Below are positions 1-10,132 of a stretch of DNA of 44,034 nt, one piece after another (position 1 is the first letter of the stretch; each line of letters opens with the position of its first letter). Both the position numbers and the translations under genes were made by a program. The stretch comes from Chara braunii (Eukaryota; Streptophyta; Charophyceae; Charales; Characeae): positions 1,223,015-1,267,048 of the forward strand of contig BFEA01000072.1 in the NCBI GenBank assembly GCA_003427395.1, in the 5' to 3' direction. Under the pieces are notes generated by a model. It was not told where the DNA came from and ran no database searches. It was given only the letters and a program-made list of their open reading frames with translations.

Positions 1-62
<62 letters not shown>
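1..62. repeat. (CT)n microsatellite at window edge
   Basis: Uninterrupted CT dinucleotide tract that begins at or before the window edge, so its true length is unknown. A similar tract lies at 12573-12638. Confidence 0.98.
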
Positions 63-67
<5 letters not shown>

Positions 68-410
68 CCGCGCGACTTTCCTTCTGTGTATTTCATTTTT
101 TTTTCGTTTGTGTATTTCATTTTTTTTTCCTTCTTTCTTTTTTTGTTCATCTGTAGTAGTGTCGTCCCTACAGAACCGGGGCCCGGCCTTCGCGCTACGA
201 CCGGGCCTTTCCTTGGCCGACCCCCCTAAGGCTGCGGCGCGTATACGGGAAGGCCCGCAGCCGATAGCTGAGCAAGGTACTGGTGGTTTAACAATGTTGT
301 TGTGCTCCCCCAGTGGGATGGCATCACCGGCTGAACCCAGAGGGGAGGTCACAGTGACCCCAGGAAAAGACAAATATTGCAGAATATCCACAGGGGATTC
401 TAGTATACTA
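63..410. other. GC-rich non-coding stretch with a lone TTAA-family end
   Basis: T-rich at first, then GC-rich with several short self-complementary words. It ends in the sequence GATAGCTGAGCAAGG followed by TACTGGTGGT and TTAA (about 262-291), which matches the right end of the TTAA-flanked elements at 10133-10281 and 1127-1284. No matching left end is visible, so either the element starts outside the window or it is truncated. No convincing coding region. Confidence 0.6.
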
Positions 411-918
411 AGGGCCTCGCCACACCACTCCCGAATCTCGAAAATTCGAGAGTTGGGCACCGCCACACAGCCTCCCAAAAAAAAAACCCTTGGATGTCTT
501 CGAGAGCTGTCAGAACGTCGGTTTCGAGGGCCCTCTCGAAACGATGTTTGAGACCAGCCTGCAGCTTCGGGGTTTTTGTGATACCGCCCGTCGGTGCTCG
601 CGTTCGTAGTCCATTTCGAGAGCTGTCAGGCCATTTTGGACGGTAGTGCGCTGAAGGAGAGCAGCGCAATCTCGAAAGCAACTCTCGAAAATGCACCTTC
701 TTCGAGAGGCCGAAGGTGCCGGACACACTTCCAATTCGAGAGTTGGCTCCGCCACACAGCACTACCGAATCTGGCCGCGGAGAGCATCCACGTTCGAGAG
801 GGAAATTTTGGGTGTGTTATGTGGCGAAGGGCCTTTTTCTCTCGAAAACCGCCCTCTCGAAAAGTTCTGACAGCCCTCAAATTTTTTTCGAGATTCAAGA
901 GTGGTGTGGCGAGGCCCT
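411..918. mobile_element. Non-autonomous TIR element packed with TTCGAGAG motifs (copy 1)
   Basis: The left end AGGGCCTCGCCACACCACTC and the right end (about 889-918) are inverted copies over roughly 30 bp, both running on into a TCGAAAA-like sequence. Between them lie about a dozen copies of the word TTCGAGAG or its complement CTCTCGAA, several as back-to-back pairs (for example 521-545 and 838-868). The sequence GCCACACAGC also recurs inside. No transposase is encoded. Its relative at 33806-34223 has the same terminal GCCTCGCCACAC sequence but mostly uses TTCGGGAG inside. Target-site duplication is not resolved. Small ORFs here are by-products of the repeats. Confidence 0.8.
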
Positions 919-1126
919 ATGAAAGAACCGTGCGAGCGAAAGCCAAATGCAAGACTGAAACAGAAAAACACTTTGACACAAGTCCAGCTAAAAGCCATTT
1001 AAACCAAAGCATTCCCTGAGTCAGAAGCGAAGAAAACATAGAGTGGCAAAATTGGAAAACGAGAGAATAGGCGGCGTGGGATTTATTTCACGGTCTTTTT
1101 TTCTTTTCCTTTTTTTTTTTTGAACA
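919..1126. other. Unassigned intergenic sequence
   Basis: A-rich then T-rich spacer between two TIR elements, ending in a T tract. No coding or structural feature recognised. Confidence 0.6.
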
Positions 1127-1284
1127 TTGAACCACCAGTACTGGGCCCAGCTATCGGCGGTGGGAAAAAAATAGAGTAGAAATGTTTCTAGTGGGATGAA
1201 TTTGGGCGCTCCTGTATTGGCCCGTTCATTTCCTAAAATTGTGGCTTGTTAACGGCCACGACTTTAGGAAGTATTGGTGGTTAA
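1127..1284. mobile_element. TTAA-flanked miniature TIR element (copy A)
   Basis: Left end ACCACCAGTACTGGG preceded by TTGA; right end GTATTGGTGG followed by TTAA. The interior (AAAAAATAGAGTAGAAATG, GGGATGAATTTGGGCGC, CCTAAAATTGTGG and so on) is the reverse complement of the copy at 10133-10281, which shows that these are two insertions of one element in opposite orientation. About 150 bp, no coding capacity. TTAA target sites are typical of the piggyBac superfamily; that assignment is inference. Confidence 0.85.
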
Positions 1285-1442
1285 GCAAGTGAAAATCGTA
1301 TTCATATAACCGGCGTCCCGTACATCATTTGCCGTAGCCAGATGTTGCTAAGCAAGGCAGTCCTAGCCAAACCTATCCCAACTGCAGCCCAAAACACAAT
1401 CAGTACGTCCCCAAAACAAAATTCACCACCCTGTAATTCCAG

Positions 1443-1714
1443 ATGATGGCAAAGGGACACCCACCCCTAAGTGATGGATGGCTCATCCAACCACTGTTGG
1501 AGAAACTCTCCCAATGGAAGGACCGACACACCTCACTGATGGGACACACCTCAGCCATCAACAACGTGGTATTGGCCTCCCTTTGGTACAAAACGGCCAT
1601 ATGGTCACTCAACAAGACAGCAGTACGCTCTCTACAAGGGCAAGTGGCAGCCTTCCTCTGGAGAGGAAACCATGAATGGAACATGAATTTCAGTAGAGCA
1701 GTCTGGAAATCGGT

Positions 1715-1745
<31 letters not shown>

Positions 1746-2250
1746 ATTATCAACCCAACTACCTAGGTGATGGCCCTTGTGCTGCAATGGGTGAAGAGCC
1801 TGCTCTTCGCCACACAAGCACCTTGGCAACTGCTGGCATTGCAGCAAATCAGCAGGTTGGTGTCACCGCCCCCCACCACGAGGTTGACCCAGCCACATGG
1901 TTGGAAGATAGATACTGGCCGAAGTCCGGCAAGAGCCACAGGAGTGCAGGAATCGGACAGGCAAGCCGTCAGGCGGGGTTTGAAGAATGATGCATTCTGG
2001 GGTACCTTACTTAAAATTCCACCAGAAAGTTGGGAGGAGGTATATAGACAGCCTCTCTTTTGGAACCGGTGGATAACAGACTAGCATAGTAGAGTCCTGT
2101 ACTGCAAAGAGGCTCCATGGAAAGGCTGGGTTAAAGTGGTGCGCTCAGAGTGGGGGACATCTGGGACCAGAAAGCAAGGGATTGGAATCGGAGGCACAGC
2201 TAAGGGAGAGACTGAAATACTGCCACAGAGTAGGGGAGGCACTAGAGGCA
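1443..2250 (+). pseudogene. LINE ORF2 fragment (region after reverse transcriptase)
   Basis: The plus frame starting near 1443 reads as the segment that follows the RT domain in plant-type L1 LINEs. It includes WKDRHTSLMGHTSAINNVV, SLWYKTAIWSL and LQGQVAAFLWRGN, then, after a tract of 30 G (1715-1744) where a 'GGLGL'-like stretch is expected, INPTT-stop-VMALVLQWVKSLLF and a tail containing WITD-stop and VLYCKEAPWKGWVKVV. The frame is kept across the G tract, but TAG codons at 1764-1766 and 2082-2084 interrupt it. No catalytic RT motif is present in the fragment. It may be the upstream half of the element whose zinc-knuckle part lies at 5926-7060; the order fits, but the join is inference. Confidence 0.8.
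1715..1744. repeat. Poly(G) tract of 30 nt
   Basis: Homopolymer inside the LINE fragment, encoding only glycine in the element's reading frame. Its length divides by three, which keeps the frame. Other G or C runs in the window (5829-5842, 8341-8354, 9618-9640, 11430-11446) also sit at or near TE remnants. Confidence 0.95.
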
Positions 2251-4200
2251 GTTAACTTTGTGGTACAACTGGACCGGGTTCGAATCCTTAGGAAAGGCCC
2301 CACCTTGAAGGAGGGGGACTGGGGGACTGTGACGATCAACCTCACGCCTTGTCCTATCTTCCGGTCGGAGTCGTGTGTTGTGTGGAAAGGGCAGTGAAAG
2401 ACAATGAAATGGGGTGTGCCAAGGATTTTTGGGAAATTGAGTGTGGGGACTCAGACGGAACTGAATCCCCTGCGTGGTTCGGGTTATAACGAGAACGGGT
2501 CTCTGTCGCGCGGGAAAGGAACAAGCATGCACCATTTTCAAACATCCATTCAATCCAAAAAGTATCGTTGTACTTTCGCGCGGGCTACCAGACGTCTCTT
2601 AGAATGAAAGGGCGAAGGAACGCACGTGGGATCCCATTTTCGGATCAGGTCTCGGCGTCGCTCGTTGCAAAGCTCAGAGGCGGACGTGGAGGGCCTCAGC
2701 CGAGTCGCTCGTTCCTTGTGTTCGTCTTTGCCGAATGTCCGATAGTGGAACCCCTTTTTCTGATAGCGCTCTGTGCGGCGACACTCGCTGCACAGAGTGT
2801 TGGGTCAGTGGGGTGCCACTGCTGTCCACGGGATGACAATCAACTCGTTAAAAGGCAACAACAGTGACTATGGGGGAAAGTGAGTGTCAACAATGACAAA
2901 ACCAGCACCTACAAATCCGGAACGCATCGTCTCTGGTGGGAATTAGTATCTTCCACCGATGTTGGCGACGACTTCCCATACATCCCACTCGCATACACGT
3001 GTCCTTTCCTCGTTAAAGGGGAATAGTTGAGATGGGGGTGCGGAAAGTCGGCACCCGGTCGGATAGGAATGTTCGGTCCGCATGGCACGAGTAAAAAACA
3101 GATTATGCCCACCTAATCAGTCCGTTACTCAATCAGGGAAACAAGTAGACACTACAACAGGCATCGATTTCCAATCAACATGCAATCTGATCCAATCGAG
3201 AGAATGATCAACTTACATTCGGGCAGGCATTAATTTATTCCCATATACAAACGAGCATTTTCTCATGCACAATCAGGCGCTAGATAACACAGACAGGGAG
3301 AGGGAAGTGGCAAGACCGTTCAAGCTTTGCGGCCTTCCAGATTCAACAATGCCCATCCCCGCGGGTTCCAATTGAACTTGATGGGGCGAACAAGCCCAAA
3401 ACCTCAAGAATTCGTAGGAACTTTACCAGAGCATTCAGCCATTCATGACAGAAATACCGAAAAGAGAGAAAAAGAAAAAGAGAGAAAGAGAGAAAGAGAG
3501 AAAGAGAGAGAGAGAGTGAAGACAACGTCGGAGATACAACTTTATAGGAGAGGGAGAGTAAAGACAAAGAAAGAGTAGTAAGCACATGAAGTAGATCAGA
3601 GGACCGAAACCTGCATTGTGCCGTGAACTTAACTTCCCAAAAGAATAAGAGGAAGAATCGAAGATCGGTGGTGCGCAAACCTTCTGCTCTCTGACTATGG
3701 CCTCAGGCCATACAACCTCTCAATCACAAGTGTGTTTCCATACCTTGCTACTGGCGATCTCGGCCGCCACATACCAACCACCACACCACAGCAATTGTCA
3801 CCCCGCCAACTCAGCTCCTACACCGATTTGCCTAGATCCCGCAGTATGTCGCGGCCACCTGGCACCCAGCCTTGCAGAACCATTGTCGGCTCGTCAGGAC
3901 TTGTTGACCCGTCGTGCATTCCCATCACCTAGCCATGACTTCCCGGAAGTTGGCCGATGGGTTCAGATAGGGCTTTTTGGAAGCGCTTGGCGGATTTTGT
4001 AGTTGTGAGCAGGAGGGCAGCAGAGCGAGAAACATGGGATAAGGATTGGGAGGAGAGAAGAAAGAGTTTGAGGTGATCGCCCGTGAAAAGCCATACCAGT
4101 CCTGCAGGTTCTTCACGCAGCCAATCAGATTTTATTATTATTATTTTTTTTTAACAAAAAAAAAAAAAACCTTCACAGTGTTAGTGATGCTGATAAGAGC
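2251..4200. other. Non-genic stretch with a dispersed repeat and GA-rich tract
   Basis: No gene recognised. At 2405-2470 the segment beginning GGGGTGTGCCAAGGATTTT is shared with 11522-11585, and both copies lie just downstream of a LINE fragment. A purine tract rich in GAGA/GAAA repeats occupies about 3461-3560. The sequence around 2272 contains a B-box-like GGTTCGAATCC but no plausible tRNA fold. The remainder carries only short ORFs with no recognisable domain. Confidence 0.5.
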
Positions 4201-4204
4201 AGAC

Positions 4205-4360
4205 ACCACTAACACTTGGGGAGCGGCTCCGTTCCATTGGTGGGGAGCTGCACCTGCTGGAAACCGGGTCCAGCGTCCCTTGACAAGCGTCCCTTGACAT
4301 CTTAACATTTAAAAGACAAGGTTCAGCTCGTGCTGGGAACTGGGCCCAGCATCCCTTCTG
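4205..4360. repeat. Two right-end copies of the GGGACGCTGG TIR family
   Basis: Reverse-oriented ends. The sequence GGTGGGGAGCTGCACCTGC through GAAACCGGGTCCAGCGTCCC occupies about 4239-4283, and a shorter, more diverged copy, GTGCTGGGAACTGGGCCCAG, lies near 4334-4360. Each is the complement of the left-end consensus GGGACGCTGGACCCGG. No paired left end is evident nearby. Confidence 0.8.
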
Positions 4361-4659
4361 TTCATAAGACCTTGAGTATCATGATAGAAAGAGATTGGCT
4401 TCTGTGCCTCTTCACCCTGAACGGGCGCCGTATATGCGTGGCCACCTAGCACTTGCAGCCTACTTGATTGAGAGTTAAACCTGATAGCCTGCCTGTCAAG
4501 GAGAATACTGGCATGCACATTAGTATTTATTCTGAGGCAGGCGTATACCATGATTTGGGAACCAAGGCCAGACCTGCAGGAGGAAAAAGATCCGAAAACT
4601 CTGATAGTGGTTTTATTGGAATGATGGAGTCAAATGTTACTCCAATCATTGAAGATTAA
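4361..4659. other. Unassigned sequence
   Basis: No recognisable coding, RNA or repeat feature. It directly abuts the stop codon of the minus-strand LINE tail at 4660. Confidence 0.5.
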
Positions 4660-5124
4660 TCAGTAATTCCTTGGAAGCCCATCCTGATCGCTGCCTTGTA
4701 TTCCTTTCCATTTCACTTGCCCCAATTTTCCTCCTTGTTCCCCTCCTAGCCGCCCCAATTTTCCTCCTTGGTCCCCTCCGAGCCAATTTTGATTGAATGT
4801 TTGGATGTGATGCTTAATATCCTTTACTGAATTCAGAAATTTGAGTTTCTCCTTTAGGGACTCCCATCTGGTAGTAATTTCTACTTGGATTTGATGTTTG
4901 ATGGTTTCTGTAAATTTTGGACCATCAAGACGAGCACTACGAGTCCATAATGCCCAGATGACTGCTCTTCTTCCAATTGTGAATAAATTGGATGTGAAGT
5001 TATCCGCTTGAATTGGGTTCCAGGACTCGAGGAGAAGCGCTTTCCAGTTCCATGGCCAGGGGAGGGATGTTCCTACATGATTCCAGCCAATCAGATTACT
5101 TCGTACAGGGAGAAGTTTTAATCC
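4660..5124 (-). pseudogene. LINE ORF2 C-terminal tail, open reading frame of about 154 codons
   Basis: Reading the minus strand from 5124 gives a continuous frame to TGA at 4662-4660 with no ATG near its start, so it is a 5'-truncated protein tail. It contains LIGWNHVGTSLPWPWNWKALL, then NLFTIGRRAVIWALWTRSAR and EITTRWESLKEKLKFL. This Trp-rich pattern follows the zinc-knuckle (zf-RVT type) in plant LINE ORF2 proteins; the knuckle itself is missing. Near the C-terminus, GGDQGGKLG and GGEQGGKLG form an in-frame 11-residue duplication from a 33-bp tandem repeat (4719-4784). The frame is closed upstream by TAA at 5127-5125. It is better preserved than the other LINE pieces here and belongs to a different subfamily, judging by its tail. 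No sign of function. Confidence 0.78.
4719..4784. repeat. 33-bp tandem duplication
   Basis: Two adjacent copies beginning GCCCCAATTTTCCTCCTTG at 4719 and 4752. The period is a multiple of three, so the LINE tail frame on the minus strand is kept. Confidence 0.92.
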
Positions 5125-5543
5125 TTACACGACGTCGATCAGTGGCCTCGAGTACCTTGGGCGGGATGAGTAGGAAGTTTCCGTTATTGGGATATAGGGG
5201 GGAAGGNGAAGAGCACGAAAAGTAGCGCGGAGCGGATCCAAGGTTCAGACGAGAAGGAGTGAGGGTGAAGCACGAAGGAGAGAGGGGATCGAAAATAGTT
5301 GCAGGCGAAGGGGAGAAGGTGCGAAGAAGAGATGAGGGAAGATGGCACGGGTTTAGGGGGAAGCTTGCAGATGCCGCACTAGTGCTTGAGAGAGAAGAAG
5401 GACCTCGAAACAGCTGTGTTCCTACCCCAAAAACTATTTCAAGAGTACGAAATTCAAATGTTATACATGCGCGCGGATTTGGGCGCACAAAACTCCTATG
5501 TCTATCCAGTTGCCTATTGAGAACTCGCCGATCTTTCAAGGGC
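5125..5543. other. Unassigned sequence with one ambiguous base
   Basis: Purine-rich, no recognised gene. Position 5207 is N. Overlapping ORFs on both strands (about 5096-5539 minus, 5259-5573 plus) lack any domain I recognise. Confidence 0.45.
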
Positions 5544-5665
5544 GGGTACGGGAATTCTCAATGCAAGAAATGACAAGTCAGCGAAAAAGACGCCCGGGTA
5601 CGGGAAATTCCCAATGCAAGAAATTACACGTCAACGAAAAAGACGCCCGTAATCCCGGAATTCCC
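5544..5665. repeat. 52-bp tandem repeat, two-plus copies
   Basis: Unit begins GGGTACGGGAATTC, continues with CAATGCAAGAAAT and ends with CGAAAAAGACGCCC. Copies start at 5544 and 5596, followed by a partial, degenerate third unit (TAATCCCGGAATTCCC) near 5650. Confidence 0.9.
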
Positions 5666-5925
5666 AACCGCCGAACGAAATCCATAGCGTGCTCTCTAAG
5701 GCGCGCGTAATTCCTACGTAAATGCATGAATTCCGAAAGAGAAAAAGGGAATGGAAACGTCGACTTGGTTTCGGGCCTGAATGGCCGACAACTTCATGCC
5801 TTGGGAATACTGCAAAAAGAAGAGAGAGGGGGGGGGGGGGGGGAGGAGGTAGATGATTCAACAAAATTTAGGGGCTACGAAATATAGGTTGCGTACGGGA
5901 AAGAGTTCGTCACAACTGGGTGGGG

Positions 5926-7060
5926 ATCCGGGGACGGGAGAGAGAGGTGGGAAGCATGGTAGTTACCAGATTAACAGTCCCAGGGGAGGAGCCGGTGGTG
6001 CTGGTTAATCTCTTCCACAGAAGAGCAGACAACAGTCTGGAAGGACACAACTGGAGGGAACCATGTGGTTTCCCATATCAGAAGTCTTCTGTATCAGGGT
6101 CCTAAAGGAGAAGGAACGGTGGGTCGCGTACAAACCGATGGCACCAATCTCACACTTGGCCCTGGACCTTGCCAGCTGGAAATGGACAACACAGCTGGGG
6201 AGGGGAACGGTAGGGAGGAGGCACCTACCCACCCTCTCCGTCAAAGCGACCTATCGGATGCTACACACCAGGGTGGAGGTGAGAGAGGTGATTGAAGCAC
6301 GCTGGATGAGGCACCTTAACAGAGGAAAGGAGGCACTCACCGACAAAGCTGGCCTCCCTGCAATTGCAGGTAGAACCCAGGTGCCTGCCAGCAAATGGTT
6401 GGCTGATAGACGGAAAAGGCACCTGGAACAGAGGGGCCTCACCCTCCCATGGTGCAAACTGTGTACAGCATCCTTCCCCGCCCGGCAGTGGCCAGAGACA
6501 ATTGAACATATATTTCTGCATTGCCCTGGATCTGTTTGGTTGTGGAGATGGTGGGACCGACTGTGGAGCCTGATGGCCACAACACAACCCTGGCCGTGGG
6601 ACTGGAGAGCAGTACTCTGTGAAGCATGGACCGCGGAGCAAGCCACTGCCTTTGAGGTAAACCTTTTTGAAATGGAATGCAGGGCGGTATTTTGGGCAAT
6701 ATGGTGGCAAAGATGCACTTTTGAGATGGAACGGGGTCGCCTATAGGGTGTGTGTGTTGTTGACTCAGTCAAGGAACAGCTACAGACGGACGCTACTGTT
6801 GGGAGAAGGTTCAGGAAAAGATTGCACACTTTCACTCAAAAGGAAATCAAACAGCGCATCGAACTCTTTACCAAGGACTGGGTGGGGGAAGCAAATGGGG
6901 GGGGGGGGTCGAATTGCGGAAGTAGAGTGGAGGGGAGAAGGAAGAGGAGATTCATAAGAACTGAGGGGGGTGCAGAGGGATTACTGCATCCAGTTTCACG
7001 ACTGGACTGAGATTGACCCTTCCATCCCGCTTCACCCTTGTCGCCCGTAGCTGTGGTGGA
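5926..7060 (+). pseudogene. LINE ORF2 fragment with zinc-knuckle (zf-RVT-like) region
   Basis: The main frame is 6063-6746 and continues in the same frame past a TAG at 6744-6746 to about 6920, with an earlier piece in another frame at 5926-6105. The segment contains LSVKATYRMLHTR, then a zinc-knuckle of the CxxC...HxxxxC type (CKLC at about 6457-6468, then ETIEHIFLHC near 6505-6530), then the WLWRWWDRLW and WPWDWRAVLCEAW segments usual after this domain, and KRLHTFTQKEIKQRIEL beyond the stop. One frameshift (about 6065-6110), the internal TAG and a G tract near 6900-6907 show decay. It probably represents the downstream part of a plant L1-type LINE; the 3' end is near 7060. Confidence 0.85.
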
Positions 7061-7418
7061 GACAGTGGTTTGGGGGGAAGTGATTGGTCTCAAGTTCCGT
7101 TTTCTTTTTTGATGTCTTGTTCTTCCTTGGGGGAATGGGGCGAAATGGGTACGGGTATGGTGTTGTATGGTCAGATTGTGGTGTCCTGCGGAATCTGGCG
7201 GCCTTAATGGTTGAAGAGGCAGTCATCAGCTCCTGTCCAGCTGATATCCTACTGAGTAATCTCCGTAATCTCTGCTGGTCAAAAGGCCTCTGCTCAGTCA
7301 ATCCCCTGCATTGCAGGGCGATCCATGCTGGCAGCCCCCTCTAGCTCTCAGTTCTGCAAAAATAGGAGCATTCAGGTCAGCAGGGAAACACTTAAAAATG
7401 TTCTGTTGTAATATGACG
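7061..7418. other. Unassigned sequence
   Basis: Sits between a LINE 3' end and a TIR-family copy. Only short ORFs in all frames and no recognisable product. Confidence 0.45.
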
Positions 7419-7419
7419 G

Positions 7420-7560
7420 ACGCTGGACCCGGTTTCCAGCAGGTGCAGCTCCCCACCACTGGAACAGAGCCATCAACTGGCGGGCTTGTGATGGGGACGA
7501 CTGCTCTTGCCACCACCCCCATCACACCCGCACCCGATGATTTAAAAAAAAAAAAGGTCA
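7420..7560. repeat. Left end of GGGACGCTGG TIR family
   Basis: GACGGACGCTGGACCCGG at 7419 onward continues as the family sequence CAGCAGGTGCAGCTCCCCACC, with GAGCCATCAACTGG and TGCTCTTGCCACC following. It ends in an A tract at about 7544-7555. Confidence 0.85.
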
Positions 7561-7821
7561 CCATCTCCGCAACTTGTCCCCTTCACTTATCCACCATTAT
7601 CCCCGTGCCATGTACGAGGGCAAAGCCACTATATATTACTACATTGTACCTCATTAGCTATGCCAATTGTACTTGCCTCCTCTATCCCAAAACCATAATC
7701 TTTTTTTTTTTCCTTTTTTTTTTCGTTTTTCAAAGACTTTCACCTCTACCAACTGCGACAACAACAGACTGTTGGCAGACTGGAGGAGTATGGTAGGACA
7801 CTCATTGCAATCGCTTACCCA
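7561..7821. other. Unassigned T-rich sequence
   Basis: Contains poly(T) at about 7700-7725. No gene or repeat family recognised. Confidence 0.4.
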
Positions 7822-8050
7822 TCTTCCTGCCAGCAGCTGGGAGATCTTTTTTTTTTTTTTTTTTTTTTTTGTTGAAAAAACTGCCCGTTTGGGAGCTAGG
7901 GGCGCTGGGAGATCTATGTATACTATCACTGACTATAGTTGTCATGTAGGCTGTGATAGTATATATAGATCTCCCAGCTGCTGGGAGATCTATGTATGCT
8001 ATCACTGGCAATTCAGGCTGCTGGGTGCATCTTCCTGCCGAAGTTTTGGT
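7822..8050. repeat. Cluster of inverted arms (hairpin plus extra arms)
   Basis: Arms 7904-7929 and 7953-7978 (beginning GCTGGGAGATCTATG and its complement) pair over 26 bp with one mismatch across a 23-nt loop. A third arm in the left orientation starts immediately at 7979, so that CCCAGCTGCTGGG forms a second palindrome centre. A truncated fourth copy (CAGCAGCTGGGAGATC) lies at 7831-7846, and CATCTTCCTGCC occurs on both outer flanks (about 7821 and 8030). It looks like a nested foldback insertion. A T tract separates the outer and inner arms. Confidence 0.85.
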
Positions 8051-8104
8051 GGGTGAGCCCCCTGCATGACAGTTGTAACAAATGCATGTTTATATTCAAT
8101 GTTC

Positions 8105-8440
8105 GGGGACGCTGGACCTGATTCCCAGCTGGTGGTGCTCTCCACCAATAGATGGGGGCTCCCCGGCAGTGCTAGTGGTGGCGGCTCTTATCAGCACCCG
8201 TACTGTCTTCACCCAAATAGAACGCCCGGTAATTATCGCTGAATCTGGGCTGAAAGCTTTGCCAAATACAGCTATAATGGAAAAAGGAGTGATGATGCAA
8301 ACATACAATCCTACCTGTCTTACAGGGGTTCCAATCTATTGGGGGGGGGGGGGGAGGAGAGAGGGGATCATAAGCATTTCTTTTTCTTTTCTCTTTCTTT
8401 TTTGTTTTTTTGGCTGGAAAACGGGCCCAGCGTCCCTCCG
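8105..8440. mobile_element. GGGACGCTGG-family element with paired ends
   Basis: Left end GGGGACGCTGGACCTG at about 8106, continuing with GGTGGTGCTCTCCACCAATAG. An inverted right end, GGCTGGAAAACGGGCCCAGC followed by GTCCC, lies at about 8411-8436. This makes a roughly 330-bp unit without coding potential. A G run occupies 8341-8354. This is one of the few copies in which both ends can be paired. Confidence 0.7.
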
Positions 8441-9289
8441 TCGACAGTACAAATATGAGAATATGAGCAATTGGAGGAAGTGCTTTGTGAACGAGCACCT
8501 GTTCACCCAATACTGGGTGCCAGATGTAGCAGTAGTATCTAATCCTGGTTCACTCGAGGGAACATGGGATTCGAGTCCTTTCTGAGGACATAATCTGAAC
8601 ACCTCACTCATCAGCCATAAGCTATGATCGAACCAGGCCAATTGTTTTGCCTGAGGCATGAAGACGCTTCGACTGACTGATCCTTCAGTACAGCCACGGC
8701 AGACCTCAACCAGCATCAATGCAATTCCGGTAGGCCAATTGTCGATAGAAAGACCGGGTAGCAGATTACTCTGTTGCAGCCCAAACTTCTTTCTAGTCAG
8801 AGTTGAATGGACCGGCTTGCCCTGAGCTAAGAGATGTAACTGGGGCCGGATGTTGGCAGTGGGGGAAATGGAGGAAGGGGGAGGCTGGCAGGGAGCGGGC
8901 AGGGAACAGAGGAGAAATGCTGGCAGAGGGGCGGAAAGGAAGATGCTACCTGAGCAGAAGAGGAATGGGGGAACATGGAAGGAAGGGGGACCTGTGGCAT
9001 GGGGGGAGGGGAAAGAGCTGCCAAAGAGGGAGAACATAAATGCAGGGGGGCTGGTTGGTGGCTGGAGGAAGGCAGGTCATTGGAGGTGTCTGACTTGCAA
9101 ACACTGGGGAGGGACTCCACCAGAAACGGTTTCAACAGATCACCCGGAAGCTCATGCCAACAACTTGAAGCATGACGAAGCGGAGCCATGCAGAGAGAAG
9201 CTGGCTCCCATGCCGCAGAGGGCGAGGCAACACAACAGAGGGGACGGTAGAGAACCGTGGATGATGATGGAGAGCAAGAAGAATGGGGA
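8441..9289. other. Non-genic stretch, purine-rich in its second half
   Basis: No gene recognised. 8830-9050 is strongly G/A-rich on the plus strand. A plus frame over about 8850-9326 is open but compositionally low-complexity and shows no domain; it runs out of frame with the LINE tail that follows. Confidence 0.45.
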
Positions 9290-9740
9290 AGGCAAGGACA
9301 GGACAACACAACAAACGACTTTGTGAACTAGACAAACATTACAACCTGCAATGGAAACCCTGGCTCACCACGGAGAGGCAAATTGAATGGCAAAAGATGC
9401 CTAAAGAGCACTTTCACATCCAGTTCCTGCCAACTTCGTGTTAGTGCAAGGGGATCCCCCACCAGCAGTGCATCCCACATAGGAGAAACCTGCCTCACAT
9501 CCCGCACTGCACTCTCACGCCCTCCCTACCTTTCACACCAACCCTCTCTAACTCTCCTGGACTGGTCTGCCGCACCTGGAGGGCCCTCCCCGGCCCATTG
9601 ACTTCAATCTGAGCCGCGCCCCCCCCCCCCCCCCCCCCCCTGTCGCCCCACTCAAGGATTGTCGGCCAAGGGTGGATCTCCAAAGGGACCTGCCAGATGC
9701 GGCTGAAGACGATGGGAGCAAGGAGCCTGCAACATGATGG
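9290..9740 (+). pseudogene. LINE ORF2 extreme C-terminus and 3' untranslated region
   Basis: A plus frame reading LCELDKHYNLQWKPWL, then TTERQIEWQKMPKEHFHIQF, and ending in TAG at about 9442-9444. It aligns by eye with the end of the better-preserved fragment at 14860-15483 (KLCEVDHDNQLRWKQWML, then RCHFQFPFQPTNF-VLL-stop). Both are followed by a pyrimidine-rich stretch and then a GGCCAAG(A/G)-containing segment (9662 here, 15647 there), which marks a shared 3' untranslated region. A C run of about 23 nt interrupts it at 9618-9640. Confidence 0.75.
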
Positions 9741-9947
9741 ACAGGCAGAGGATCAGGCGCATCCGCAGACCGTGCGAGGAGGGAGCCCACAGCAGAGCGG
9801 ACGGGCCGAGGACTGACAACTCTGAGCTGGACGGGATGGGGAGTGAGAGACCATGCCAGGATAATTCTTGTGCAATTGCTGGGAGAAGGCATCAGATCTC
9901 AAACAATGATCATTTTTATATACAAACTTGCTTATCTGACTATAGGG

Positions 9948-10122
9948 ACGTAGGACCCGGTTTCCAGTAGGTGCCGCTGCCTCCACATTTGGGTCCACTT
10001 CAGGGAGATGCTCATGTCACCCCCTAAAATGGAAGTTTCAGCTAGCAGTCCTGTTGCAGCACGTGTCACCCCCTAAGTTGGGACAATGAGTGACACGTGC
10101 TGGGAACCAGGCCCAGTCTCTC
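9948..10122. mobile_element. GGGACGCTGG-family element with both ends
   Basis: Left end AGGGACGTAGGACCCGG near 9946, with GGTTTCCAGTAGGTGCCGC. Right end ACACGTGCTGGGAACCAGGC through CCCAGTCTCTC near 10092-10122, its inverted copy. Just inside the right end, CAGCACGTGTCAC (10055-10069) and GTGACACGTGCTG (10090-10102) form an additional inner palindrome, and CACCCCCTAA occurs twice. Size about 175 bp, no coding capacity. Confidence 0.75.
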
Positions 10123-10132
10123 TTAAACCACC

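Noticed and set aside
2200-2300. tRNA gene suggested by GGTTCGAATCC near 2272
   Set aside because: The T-stem does not pair, no acceptor stem or anticodon arm fits, and no A box lies at the right distance.
8850-9326. 158-codon plus ORF before the LINE tail
   Set aside because: Low-complexity G/A-rich composition, and out of frame with the real LINE end that starts inside it.
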